A program made the translations under genes and the position numbers. The notes under the pieces are model-generated. The model searched no databases and was not told the DNA's origin. It saw only the letters and a program-made list of their open reading frames with translations. Shown here piece after piece: positions 47,671-59,553 of a stretch of 64,000 bases of DNA. Source of the DNA: Hordeum vulgare subsp. vulgare (taxonomy: Eukaryota; Streptophyta; Magnoliopsida; Poales; Poaceae); assembly GCF_904849725.1 (NCBI RefSeq), contig NC_058520.1, positions 318,381,186-318,445,185 of the forward strand, given 5' to 3'. How positions within the stretch are numbered: the stretch's first letter is position 1; each line of letters opens with the position of its first letter.

Positions 47671-48629
47671 GAAGCACATGTGAGCTGAATTGTCTACCAA
47701 AAGATATAAGTGAAGCTCGACAAAATCACGGTGAGTGCATGTCTCTCTCTCTCTAGGTGTGCAGCAAGGATGATTGTGACACAACAAAATAAAAGACTCA
47801 TATGATACAAGACGCTGCAAGCAAAAATACATAACATGTGGTGAATAAAAAAATAGCCCCAAGTAACGTTATCGATGGATTGAAGACGAGAGAGGGGATG
47901 CCTTCCCGGGGCATCTCCAAGATTAGGCTTTTATGGCATCCTTGAATCTCTTGGGGTGCCTTGGGCATCCCCAAGCTTGAGCTCTTGCCACTCTTTATCT
48001 CTTTGTCCATAAGAACTTCACCCAAAACTTGAAAACTTCACAACACAAAACTTAAACAGAAACTCGTGATAACATTAGTACAAGAAAGCGAACCAACACT
48101 TCCTTAGGCACTGTAGCAAACTTAAATTCTACTTGTTCTGATGTTGGATTACTGTACTTTCAATCTTCCATGGCTAATACCCCCCGATACTATCCATAGT
48201 TTCATCAAAATAAGCAACCAACACAACGAAAACTTAATCTGTTAACAACAGACTAGTCTGTAGATATCTGTATATTTCGCATACCTCTGGTACTTCAAAA
48301 ATTCTGAACAATTACGACAGTCTGAAAAATTTGCGTAGAAATCAGCAGCTAAAAGATTCAACTAAAAATCTCTTACAAAACAAAAATGAAAATTCTTTTC
48401 GTGAGCAGAAAGTTTCTGTCTTTTCCAGCATGACCAAACGATCATCCCCAAGACTAATTATAACGATTTTGCTTGGCACAAACGCAAAAAGAAACACAAA
48501 AAACACAATCATAACAGAATTATGAAAGTGTGGAAAACACAAAACAGAAATAAAAAGGATAGATTCGTTGGGTTGCCTCCCAACAAGCGTTTTTTGTTTA
48601 ACGCCCTTAGCTAGGCGAAAGTGATGGAA
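47671..48629 (-). other. X interior downstream of protease, non-coding
   Basis: The sequence continues X beyond Z. It contains gttgggttgcctcccaacaa near 48569, a small perfect hairpin (ttgggttgcctcccaa), just after the protease frame. No RT or integrase similarity is present. Frames are short. Confidence 0.6.
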
Positions 48630-50682
48630 TCACGTATAGTCATCTTTGGTGCTCAAACCATAAGTAGCCCTCATCATAGATTCATAAGGCAATCTTATTT
48701 TCTTTCTAGGAAAGTGCTCCATGCCCTTCTTTAAAGGAAATTGAAATCTAATATTCCCTTCCTTCATATCAATGATAGCACCAATAGTCCTTAGGAAAGG
48801 TCTACCAAGAATAATGGGACACGAAGGATTGCAATCTATGTCAATTACAATGAAATCCACGGGTACATAGTTCTTATTTGCAACAATAAGAACATCATCC
48901 ATCCTCCCCATGGGTTTCTTGAAAGTAGAATCCGCAAGATGCAAATTAAGAGAACACTCTTCAATCTCATGAAAACCAAGAATATCACATAAAGACTTTG
49001 GAATCGCGGAAACACTAGCACCCAAATCACACACAACATTGCACTCATAGTTTCTTATCTTGATTTTGATAGTAGGTTGCCACTAATCATGAAGTTTTCT
49101 AGGTATAGAAACTTCTAGTTCAAGCTTCTCTTCAAGAGATTTCTTCATAGCATCTACGATATGCGCGGTAAAGGCTTTGCTTTGGCAATAAGCATGTGTA
49201 GAGTTTGCAATGGATTGCATCAAAGAAATGCATTCAAACAAGGAGCAATTATCATAATTGAATTCCTTGAAATCCAAAGTGGGAGTTTCATTACTACCCA
49301 AAATTTTGACTTCTTCTACTCCACTCTCCACACCTTTATCATCAAGATAGGTGAACTCCGAATCATTGGGGCGTTTTTCAACCAAAGTGGATTCATATCC
49401 AGCACCTCCATAAGTAGGTTTGACACGCGAAAACAAAGATTCAAGAGGATACACACCAAGCACTTTAAGATCTTCGTGATTTGCATCACTAGAACGCACC
49501 CTTTTAAACCATTCATGTCTAGCGCGAATTTGGGCGGTTCTTTCACGCATAGCTTTCAAAGTTTCATCCAAGTTGACCTTGGGAGGGGCGCATCTAACTT
49601 TCAAAGCATCAGTATCACAAGACATCCTATCAACGCTCTTAGCCAAATCATCTATTTTGAGTAGTTTTTCCTCTATGGACGCATTGAAAATCTTTTGGGA
49701 GTTGATGAACTCTTTGATATTACTCTCGATCAGAGGGTAATTTGTTGTGATTTCCATAAGTGTTGCCGTAGGAATTGCCATAATTATTAGAGGAGTTACT
49801 AGGAAAAGGCCTAGGAACATAGTTTCCTCTAAAAGCATTGTTGTTGCCAAAATTGTTCCTACCAACAAAGTTCACGTCCAAACTAGCGTTGCTACTCTCA
49901 ATCAAAGAAGATAGTGGCATGTCATTAGGATCTACGATAGCGTTTCTACTAGCAACCAAATTCATCAACTCGTCCATTTTAGCACTAAGCGAGTTAATCT
50001 CTTCTATAGCATGCACCTTTTTTGCTAGCAGGCGACCTTTCAGTGTGCCACTGAGAGTAGTTGGTCATGATATTGTCTAGGAGTTTTGTAGCGTCTACTA
50101 ACGTGATTTCCATGAATGTTCCACCTGAGGCGGAGTCCAAGATATTGCGAGAAGCGAAATTCAAGCCAGCGTAAAAGATTTGTATAATCATCCACAAACT
50201 CAAGCCATGAGCGGGACAATTTCTAATCATAAGCTTCATCCTCTCCCAAGATTGTGCAACGTGTTCATGATCAAGTTGCTTTAAATTCATGATATCGTTA
50301 CATAAGGAGATGATCTTAGCCGGCGGAAAATACTTGGATATTTAAGCATCTTTGCACTTATCCCAAGAGTCGATACTATTTTTTGGCAAAGAAGAAAACC
50401 AAGATTTTGCACGATCTCGCAACGAGAAAGGAAAAAGTTTCAACTTAATCACGTCATTATACACATCTCTTTTCTTTTTCATATCAATAAACTCATGCAG
50501 GTATTGAGAAGGGATGCGGCATCTTCACTAGGAAGGCCAGAGAATTGCTCTTTCATAACAAGATTCAGCAAAGCTACGTTGATTTCATACAATTCCGCAC
50601 TAGTGGCGGGAGCAATCGGAGTACTAATAAAATCATTATTATTAGTGCTAGAGAAGTCACAAAGTTTGGTGTTTTCAGACAT
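48630..50682 (-). pseudogene. X gag and aspartic protease, frameshifted
   Basis: Start ATG at 50682 (MSENTKLCDFSSTNNNDFIS). The gag domain runs on through changes of frame near 50480, 50290-50016 and 49870. Recognisable are KEQFSGLPSEDA, then SLRDRAKSWFSSLP, NLKQLDHEHVAQSWERMK and the Asn/Gly-rich GRNNFGNNNAFRGNYVPRP. A TAG at 49083 precedes the protease frame (49034-48630), which has CDLGASVSAIPKSL, the usual DLGAS active site of Athila-type elements, and CPIILGRPFLRTIGA. Translation ends at 48630 without entering RT. This supports a gag-protease-only element. Confidence 0.82.
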
Positions 50683-50878
50683 GATGACTTCAACAACCAA
50701 ACAAGAACACAAGCAAGCAAGAAAACCGGCAAAGGCAAAAGAAAATGACGAAGGCGAAAGGCGAATGAAAACGACAAATGTGAAGTGGGGAGAGGAAAAC
50801 GAGAGGCAACTAGCAACAAAAATAAATGCGAGATAAGAGTTTGTGAGACCTACTTCGGTAGATCTTGTTTTCTCCTCC

Positions 50879-51023
50879 CGGCAACGGTGCCAGAAATACT
50901 TCTGATGTTTGCTGTGTATCTCCGGCAACGGCGCCAGAAATACTTATGATGTTTGTTGTGTATCCCCGGCAACGGCGCCAGAAATACTTCTGATGTTTGT
51001 TGTGTATCCCTTGCAACGGCGCC
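50879..51023 (-). repeat. Four tandem 44-bp LTR-end/primer-site modules in X
   Basis: Copies start at 50879, 50923, 50967 and 51011. Each has ggcaacggcgccagaaata (a tRNA-Asp primer complement plus spacer) followed by cttctgatgtttgttgtgta. The proper PBS by position is the one at 50963-50980, next to the LTR start at 50991. The last copy lies inside the LTR, with ttgcaac in place of ccggcaac. Confidence 0.92.
50963..50980 (-). other. Primer-binding site of element X (tRNA-Asp type)
   Basis: The plus strand tccccggcaacggcgcca is an exact match to the plant tRNA-Asp 3' end as I remember it. A 10-base spacer separates it from the LTR. Confidence 0.85.
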
Positions 51024-52608
51024 AGAAATAGTTGTGTCAACGGCACCAGGAATCCTTCAGCTGCGGCTACGCCTTAAGGGACTTCCTAGGCAAGTATGCA
51101 AAGGATTTCCCCCGTGGCCTTGGAGCCTTGCGTTGGTGTTCCCTCAAAGTGGAAAGGGTGATGTAGCATAGCGACGGTAAGTATTTCCCTCAGTTTGAGA
51201 ACCAAGGTATCAATCCGGCGGAGGAGTATCTCAAGATCCTGCACAAACACAAAAGCTTGCACCCAACGCTATGAAGGGGTTGTCAATCCCTTATAGATTG
51301 TTTGCCAAGTGAGAAATGAAAGCAACAAAGTAACAAAGCAAAGTAAAAGCGGAGGTGTAAACGATGGATGTGAATAGACCCAGGGGCCGTAGTGTTTACT
51401 AGTGGCTTCTCTCATGAAAGCAAGTGGACGGTGGATGAACAAATTACTGTCGACCAATTGATAGAATCGCGCAAAGTCGTGACGATATCTATGCAATGAT
51501 TATATCTATAGGCATCACGTCCGAAACAAGTAGACCGATACTTTCTGCATCTACTACTATTACTCCACACGTCGACCGCTATCCAGCATGCATCTAGTGT
51601 ATTAAGTCCATAAGAACAGAGTAACGCCTTAAGCAAGATGACATGATGTAGAGGGATAATACCAAACCAATGATAAAAACCCCATCTTTTTACCCTTGAT
51701 GGCAACTACTTGATGTGTGCCTTGCTGCCCCTACTGCCACTGGGAAAGGTCACCACATGGCAGAACCCAAAACCAAGCACTTCTCCCATTGCAAGAATCA
51801 TAGATCTAGTTGGCCAAACAAAACCCAAGACTCAGAGAGACTTACAAGGATATCAAATCATGCATATAAGAAATCAGCAAAGACTCAAATATATATCATA
51901 GAAAATCTGATCACAAATCCACAATTCATCGTATCTCGACAAACACACTGCCAAAGAAGATTACATCGGATAGATATCCATCAAGAACATGGAGAACTTT
52001 GTATTGAAGATCCAAGAGAGAGAAGAAGCCATCTAGCTACTAACTATGGACCCGTAGGTCTGAAGTGAACTACTCACGAGTCATTGGAGGGGCGATGATG
52101 ATGATGAAGAAGCCCTCCGACTCCAAAGTCCCCTCCGGCAGGGCGCCGGGAAAGGTCTCCAAATGAGATATCGCGGAAACGTAAGCTTGTGGCGGCGGAA
52201 AAGTATTTTCGAGGCTCCCCTGTTTTTTTGCAGAATATTTGAGAATTTATAGGCCAATGACCTAGGTCAGGGGGCGGCCAGGGAGGCCACAAGCCTGCCC
52301 ACCGCCGCCTCCCCCCTGGTGGCGGAGTGGGGGCTTGTGGCTCCCTGGAGCCCACCTGGCTTGGCCCAAAAGACCCCTGGTCTTCTTCCATTCGGGAAAA
52401 AAATATTTCAGGGTTTTTCTTCCATTTGGACTCCGTTCCAAAATCAGATCTGAAAAGAGTCAAAAACACAGAAAAAACAGGAACTCGCACTTGGTACTGA
52501 ATTAATAAGTTAGTCCCAAAAAGGATATAAGAGTTACATAAAACAGCCAAAGAAGACAAGATAAAAGCGTGAAACCATCAAAATTATAGATACATTTGAG
52601 ACATATCA
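50991..52608 (-). repeat. 5' LTR of element X
   Basis: 1618 bp, starting tgatgtttgttgtgtatccc and ending gagacatatca (plus strand), so in element sense TGATATGTCTC. A TATA-like box in element orientation is at 52244-52251. Confidence 0.9.
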
Positions 52609-52613
52609 CGGAT

Positions 52614-54113
52614 CAATCGTAGTCCTTTCGATAAGTAAGAGTGTTGAACCCAACGAGGAGCAGAAGGATCTGACAAGTGGTTTTCAGCAAGGTAAAATCT
52701 GCACGCACTGAAATTGTCGGTAACAAGTGATTGTGTGGTGAGATGATTCATAGCAAGCAACAAGTAACAAAAGTAGTAACGGTGCAGCAAAGTGGCCCAA
52801 TCCCTTTTTTAGCAAGGGACAAGCCTGAACAAAGTCTTACAAGAGGAAAAACGCTCCGGAGGACACACGGGAATTTCTGTCATGCTAGTTTCATCATGTT
52901 CATATGATTCACTTTCATTACTTTGATAGTTTGATATGTTGGTGGACCGGAACTTGGGTACTGCCCTTACTTGGACAAGCATCCCACTTATGATTAACCC
53001 CTCTCGCAAGCATCCGCAACGACGAAAGAAGAATTAAGACAAAGTCTAACCATAGCATTAAACTAGTGGATCCAAATCAGCCCCTTACGAAGTAACGCAT
53101 AAACTAGGGTTTAAGCTTCTGTCACTCTAGCAACCCATCACCTACTTACTACTTCCCAATGCCTTCCTCTAGGCCCAAATAATGGTGAAGTGTTATGTAG
53201 TCGACGTTCACATAACACCACTAGAGGAAAAACAACATACAACATATCAAAATACCGAACGAATACCAAATTCACATAACTATTATTAGCATGACTTATC
53301 CCATGTTCGCAGGAACAAAAGTAACTACTCACAAAGCATAATCATAATCATGATCAGAGTCGTAATGATTAATATCAAGGATCTGAACATAAACTCTTCC
53401 ACCAAGTAATCCAACTAGCATCAACTACAAAGAGTAATCAACACTACTAGCAACCTTACAAGTACCAATCGGAGTCGCGAGACGGAGATTGGTTACAAGA
53501 GATGAACTAGGGTTTGGAGATGAGATGGTGCTGATGAAGATGTTGATGGAGATGAGTGCCCTCCGATGAGAGGAGTGTTGGTGATGACGATGGCGACGAT
53601 TTCCCCCTCCGGGAGGGAAGTTTCCCCGGCAGGATCGTGCTTCCAGAGCTCTAGATTGGTTCTGCTCAAGTTCCGCCTCGTGGCGGCAGCGAAACCACGA
53701 AAAAGCTGCCCTCTGATTTTCTCCTGGACGAAACCCTCCATATAGCAAAAGAGGGGGGCCAGTGGGCCAATGGGCTGCCCACAAGCCCCCATGGCGCGGC
53801 CTGGGGGGGTGGCCGCGCCGTGCAGTCTTGTGGGCACCCCCTGGTGCCCCTCCGGCACTTCTTCGTCCCAGTATTTTTTATATATTGGGAAAATAATCTC
53901 CGTTGATTTTCATGGCGTTTGGTGTCGCGCAGAATATGTATCTCAACTTTGCTCCACTTTCAGGCCAGAATTCCAGTTGCCGGTATTCTCCCTCTTCATG
54001 TAAACCTTGCAAAATAAGAGAGAAAAGGCATAAGAATAGTACCATGAAGTGAAATAACAGGCAAAGAAGTGATAAATATCAACATGAAAACATGATGCAA
54101 AATGGACGTATCA
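52614..54113 (-). repeat. Main part of the Y 3' LTR
   Basis: Continues 34273-34296. It ends aatggacgtatca, so in element sense TGATACGTCC. With the 24-bp end it totals 1524 bp. ORFs in it (for example 53425-53784 and 53493-53858, minus) are shared by the other Y LTR only as sequence, not as protein. Confidence 0.88.
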
Positions 54114-55646
54114 ACTCCCCCAAGCTTAGACCTCGCTTGTCCTCAATCGAAAGCCTAGATCAATAAATATGTCCACATGTTTAGGGAGCAAGGTGTCAAC
54201 AAAACAAGATACGAACATGCATGCATCATGATCATGATCAGAACATCGTACCAACATATAACCTCTCATGCTAAAGTAATAATTCCTTCACAATGTAAAG
54301 CATGGATCAAGAACCTTACCGAGAAGTAACAATCGATAGCCTTTAGTCATTGAAGCAATTGCAATTTATCACAACATCAGAAAGAGTCAATAAGAGCTTG
54401 TAAAGCAAATACACATACTCAATCATTCTTTCGTTCTCTACAATTGCTACAACTCACGTGGTACTCATGAGATCAAAGTTCCACCTGGGCATAGAGAAAG
54501 ATAGGGGCTTATAGTTTTGCCTCCCAACTGCTTATCTCAAGGGTAATGTCAACAATAATAATTCATGAATACTTACCTCCAAGTTGACATATGAATATAT
54601 ATTTTCCCAAGCATGTGACGGTAGCCAAGGCAGAGGCAAAATAAGGAATTGTTGAAGATCACCATGACTCTTTCAAGGGTAAAAAGTAAAGGTACAAGAT
54701 AGGCCCTTCGCAGAGGGAAGCAGAGGTTGTCATGCGCTTTTGAGGTTTGGATGTGTGTCCTCTTAGTGCGGAGGAACGTCACTTTGTATTGCCCCCTGTT
54801 ATAAAGAACTTTATTATGCAGTCTGTCGCTTTTATGTCTTCCTCATCACAAGTTTGTACATAGCTTATTTTCCACACACTAATAGATCATACATATTAGA
54901 GAGCAATTTTTATTGCTTGCACCAATGACAACTTACTTGAGGGATCTTATTCAATCCATAGGTAGGTATGGTGGACACTCATGGCAAAACTGGTTTGAAG
55001 GTTTATGGATGCACAAGTAGTATCTCTACTTGGTGCGGGAGTTTTGGCTAATATGAGGTGGAAGCAATCGTCACATGCTAAGGGATCTCTAATCATATAA
55101 CATTGTTCAGAGCCAAACAAACACAATCCATTACGTTGTCTTCCTTGTCCAACATCTACTTCTAGGCATGCAATAGTTTGGTGAGTGTTGACAATCATAG
55201 ATGGTGTCAGAGATGATATATTTATATGTGAACCTCTCCTTCTTTATCACTTCCTATTAATTGCAACAATGACCAAGGTCTACGTTTTCCTATCCTCAAC
55301 AAGTTTCAATCCTCATTCTTTTTATATGTGAAGCCATCACTTCCCATAAGATCATTACATGATCTTTCATGCTTTTGTTTCATTATCTCTCTTTTGATCA
55401 TGTCAAGAGGCAAAGCCCTTCAACTAATACACTCTTTATTATATTGCTCATGAGCAAGAATACATCGGGGGTGACATAAAGCAAAACTCAAGACTAAAAC
55501 ACTAAGACTTTTAAACTACTAGAGAAAGAGAAAACTGAAAAGGAAAACTAAAACAAAAGGTAAAGGCAAAAGATGTGATGGTGATACGATACCGGGGCAA
55601 CTCCCCCAAGCTTGGCACAAGCCAAGAGGATTGCCCATACCAATGC
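54114..55646 (-). other. Y polypurine tract and 3' non-coding interior
   Basis: 54114-54127 is actcccccaagctt, a polypurine tract on the minus strand. The rest, up to the ORF3 end, has no coding signal. Confidence 0.65.
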
Positions 55647-56027
55647 TCAGTTGTCTTCCTTTGGTGGTGGTGGAGGAGTTGTTGCAGCGGTCTTGAGCTT
55701 GTCTAATTTCCACTGGAGCATAAAATTCTGCTCTCTCAGATCATCATTTTCCTCCTCAAGCTTCAACACCCCTTGGCATAATTCTTGCTTACTCTCCTCC
55801 AAGAAACGAGAAGGTATAAACAAGCTCTTAGACTTCTTCCTTGAGTCAGGGAGGTTCGACTTCTTGAACTCCACATGAGTGCGTCGAGGTTGAGGTAGAG
55901 AAGCCTCCTCTTCATCGGAACTCATTTGTTCCTTCCCCTTGGGATCATCGTCTTCTTCCTCATCAGTGGTCCAAGCATATGGTTCCAAGTCCCCATAGAC
56001 ATTGGGCTTGGCAAGGTAATCTGCCAC
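55647..56027 (-). CDS. Y ORF3, small acidic coiled-coil protein, function unknown
   Basis: 126 codons, intact, starting MADYLAKPNVYGDLEPYAWT at 56027. It is downstream of integrase, in the position where Athila elements carry an env-like or unassigned third ORF. An acidic segment (EEEDDDPKGKEQMSSDEEE) is followed by a basic patch and a heptad-like helix with ELCQGVLKLEEENDDLREQN, then a Pro-rich end. No transmembrane segment or signal peptide is seen, so it is not an obvious envelope protein. A splice acceptor-like ggtttcag lies about 15 bases before the ATG, so a spliced subgenomic RNA is possible. Confidence 0.55.
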   Translation of the reverse strand: MADYLAKPNVYGDLEPYAWTTDEEEDDDPKGKEQMSSDEEEASLPQPRRTHVEFKKSNLPDSRKKSKSLFIPSRFLEESKQELCQGVLKLEEENDDLREQNFMLQWKLDKLKTAATTPPPPPKEDN

Positions 56028-56366
56028 ATAGCTCTCCCCCTCTGAAACCTGAGAAGATATCTTGACCTAGATCTGCAGTAGAAAATAGGATCGAAACGAA
56101 AAACACAAGAAATCTGCGTGATGTAGAGGTCAGACCAAACAGAAGTATATATAATGATTTTTTCAGACCAGAAGGAGTCCCATGCACGAAAACGGAGTCC
56201 GGGAGGCGCACGAGGTGGCCACAAGCCCTCACGGCGTGGCCAGGGGGTGGGCCCGCGCCGTGCAGGCTTGTCGCCTCCTCGCGCGCTTTCCAGACTACTT
56301 CCAATTTTTGTATTTTTTCAAATATTCCAAAACGGAGAAAATTTCCTACGGGAAAAGTTTTGGACT

Positions 56367-58022
56367 CTATTTTCTTACCGAATCACATACCTCTTCGTTT
56401 TCGAAGTCTGAAACAGGCTGATAAATGTCCCTTAGGTATTCTTCCAGAGTTATGGTATTGATGATATTGCTTTCAACATTTATGGGAGTACGTGAGATAT
56501 AATGCTTGATTCTCTCCCCATTTACCACTCTCGGACAATTACCTTCCATGTTGTTGATCTTGATAGCACCGGAACGATATACTTCCTCAACAACATAGGG
56601 ACCTTCCCATTTAGAGAGAAGCTTGCCTGCAAAGAATCTTAAACGAGTGTTATATAGCAAGACATAATCACCTATGTTGAACTCACGCTTTTGTATCCTC
56701 TTATCATGCCACCTCTTAACCTTCTCTTTGAAGAGTTTGGCATTCTCATACGCCTGAGTTCTCCACTCATCAAGTGAGCTAACATCAAATAACCTCTTCT
56801 CACCGGCAAGTTTGAAATCAAAGTTGAGCTCTTTGATTGCCCAATAAGCTTTGTGTTCTAGCTGAAGAGGTAGATGACATGCTTTATCGTACACCATTTT
56901 GTACGGAGCCATGCCCATGGGATTCTTATAGGCAGTTCTATAAGCCCACAGTGCATCATCGAGTTTCTTAGACCAATTCTTTCTAGACCTATTGACAGTC
57001 TTTTGCAAAATCAGTTTAATCTCTCTCTTGCTTAGCTCTACTTGACCGCTGGACTGAGGGTGATAGGGAGACGCAATTCTATGGTTGACATCGGACTTAG
57101 CAAGCGTTTTACGGAAAGCACCATGAATGAAGTGTGAACCACCGTCGGTCATTAGATATCTAGGGACTCCAATTCTAGGGAAGATAACTTCTTTCAGCAT
57201 CTTGATAGAGGTGTTGTGATCAGCACTACTAGTGGGGATAGCTTCTACCCACTTAGTGATGTAATCAATAGCAACTAAGATATGTGTATACCCGTTGGAT
57301 TTTGGAAAAGGTCCCATATAACCAAAGCCCGAGATGTCAAATGGTTCAATGACAAGTGAATAGTTCATAGGAATTTCCTAACGTTTGCTAATATTACCTA
57401 TTCTTTGACATTCGTCGCAAGACAAGACAAACTTACGGGCATCTTTGAAGAGAGTGGGCCAATAGAAACCTGATTGCAATACCTTGTGTGTAGTTCTATC
57501 TCCCGTATGGTGTCCTCCGTAGGCCTCGGAGTGACACTTCTGTAGGATCTGTCCCTGTTCATGTTCAGGTACACAACGTCTAATAACACTATCTACTTGT
57601 TCCTTATAAAGGTGAGGATCATCCCAAAAGTAGTGTCTCAAGTCAAAGAAGAATTTCTTCTTTTGCTGGTACGTGAAACTAGGTGGTATGTATTTGGCAA
57701 CGATATAGTTTGCATAATCAGCATACCACGATGCACTACGTGAAGCATTGATGACTTTCAGTTGCTCACCGGGAAAGCTATCATCAATATGTTCTGGGTC
57801 ATCAAGAACGTTCTCCAACCTAGACAAGTTATCCGCTACTGGGTTATCAACACCCTTTCTGTCAACAACGTGCAGATCAAATTCTTGTAGCAAGAGAACC
57901 CATCTGATAAGTCTAGGTTTAGCGTCCTTCTTCTCCATGAGGTACTTAATAGCAGCATGATCAGTGTGGATAGTGACATTCGAGTCAACTATGTAAGACC
58001 TAAACTTTTCACATGCAAACAC
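56367..58022 (-). pseudogene. Y RNase H C-terminal part and integrase
   Basis: The RNase H end ([20 protein letters not shown]) is in frame with the integrase zinc finger (HHTGDRT to CDECQ) and runs to TAG after ISKR (near 57375). It then continues in the same frame from 57368 to 56367. The core contains LVAIDYITKWVEAI, MTDGGSHF (second Asp) and SGQVELSKREIK (Glu). The first core Asp seems lost: the sequence reads GFGYMGPF where the family has Asp in the position before the aromatic residue. A C-terminal domain with SKWEGPYVVEEVYRSGAIKI follows. Integrase is therefore probably inactive even apart from the stop. Confidence 0.88.
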
Positions 58023-58027
58023 GACTG

Positions 58028-59553
58028 CTAAAAATTCCTTCTCCGTAGTGGCATAGTTTCTCTGGCACTGTCCAGAGTTTTACTAGCATAGTGAATAACA
58101 TTCAACTTCTTATCAACTCTTTGCCCTAGAACAACACCAACAGCATAATCACTAGCGTCACACATGATCTCAAAAGGTAAGTTCCAATCAGGTGGTTGAA
58201 CAATATGTGCAGTTATCAAAGCCCTCTTAAGTATTTCGAAGGCTTCCTCACAATCATCGTCAGAAACAAAAGGAATATCCTTTTGCAAGAGATTGGTAAG
58301 AGGCTTAGAAATCTTAGAGAAGTCTTTAATGAACCTTCTATAGAAACCAGCATGACCAAGGAAACTTCTTATACCTTTGATAACTGTGGGGTATGGCATT
58401 TTCTCAATTGCATCAACCTTAGCCTTATCGACTTCAATACCTCTTTCAGATATTTTATGTCCTAAGACGATGCCTTCATTAACCATAAAGTGTCACTTCT
58501 CCCAATTCAAGACAAGGTTGGTGTCTTACATCTCTGTAAGACTCGATCAAGGTTGCTGAGGCAATCATCAAAGGAAGACCCGTAAACGGAAAAGTCATCC
58601 ATGAAAACCTCGACAATCTTTTCACAAAAGTGAGAGAATATAGCCATCATACATCTTTGAAAGGTGGCAGGTGCATTACATAGGCCAGAAGGCATACGTC
58701 TATAAGCAAAGTTACCTAAAGGGCAGGTGAAAGTGGTTTTCTCCTCATCAGATTGTGCAACTGGTATTTGAGAGAAACCAGAATAACCGTCTAGAAAGCA
58801 GAAGTGCGTGTGTTTAGACAACCTTTCTAGCATTTGGTCGATAAAAGGCAGAGGGTAATGATCTTTCCTAGTCGCTTTATTCAACTTCCTAAAATCAATC
58901 ACCATCCTATAGCCAGTAATAATCCTCTGTGGGGTCAACTCATCCTTATCATTAGGGACAACGGTAATGGCTTCCTTCTTAGGAACGCAATGCACCAGAC
59001 TCACCCAATCGCTGTAAGCAACAGGATAGATAATACTTGCTTCCAGGAGCTTTAGTATTTCTTTTCTTACTACTTCTTTCATCTTAGGATTCAATCTCCT
59101 TTGATGATCAACAACTGGTTTGAATTCAGGATCAGTTTTGATCTTGTGCTGGCATAGCGTCAGACTAATGCCCTTAAGATCATCAAGAGTATATTCTATA
59201 GCAGCATGGTGCTTCCTCAAAGTTTTTAGTAACTTCTTTTCTTCATGCTCCGAGAGGCTAGCACTAATAATAACAGGATATATCTCCTTTTCATCAAGAT
59301 AGGCATACTTAAGAGTATCAGGCAACTGTTTAAGCTCGAACAGAGGATCACCCTTTGGTGGAGGTGGATCCCCAAGCAGTTCAACATGCAAGTTATTCTT
59401 AAGGATAGGATATTGTTCTAAGACAACTCTATCTATTTCATCCCTTTCATCCATATGCATATCATTTTCATGCTCAATCAAGTATTGCTCTAATGGATCA
59501 GTAGGAGGCACAACAATAGAAGCTAAGGCAATACTTTCATCCCTACTAGGTAA
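58028..59553 (-). pseudogene. Y reverse transcriptase and start of RNase H
   Basis: Frame 59511-58507 carries the RT core: TPQRIITGYRMVIDFRKLNK, KDHYPLPFIDQML, HTHFCFLDGYSGFSQIPVA and the catalytic FMDDFSVYG (two Asp present), the Athila type. Near 58530 a base is missing, moving the frame to 58486-58028 (GIVLGHKISERGIEVDKAKV, then the RNase H start with FEIMCDASDYAVGVVLGQR). A second loss of frame near 58060 leads to the next ORF. A TGA follows NWEK in the new frame. Despite the lesions, motif order is complete. Confidence 0.9.

Larger units (their letters stand above)
34297..52608 (-). mobile_element. Gypsy element X (Sabrina-like), gag-protease only, carrying Z
   Basis: It is flanked by GGGAT (34292-34296) and CGGAT (52609-52613), one base apart, in the 3' LTR of Y. 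LTRs are 34297-35911 (1615 bp) and 50991-52608 (1618 bp), about 4% different over the 330 bp I compared. Without Z the element is about 8.3 kb. Its only coding sequence is gag and an aspartic protease (48630-50682, minus). No RT, RNase H or integrase is found in either interior flank, so it depends on other elements. Size and layout fit the abundant Sabrina group, but this name is tentative. Confidence 0.85.

Noticed and set aside
49161..49664. 167-codon plus-strand ORF
   Set aside because: Shadow of the X gag reading on the minus strand.
53425..53858. About 120-codon minus-strand ORFs in the Y LTR, with a 213-codon version at 61578-62219
   Set aside because: LTR sequence; frame lengths differ between the two copies and no retroelement or host domain is seen.
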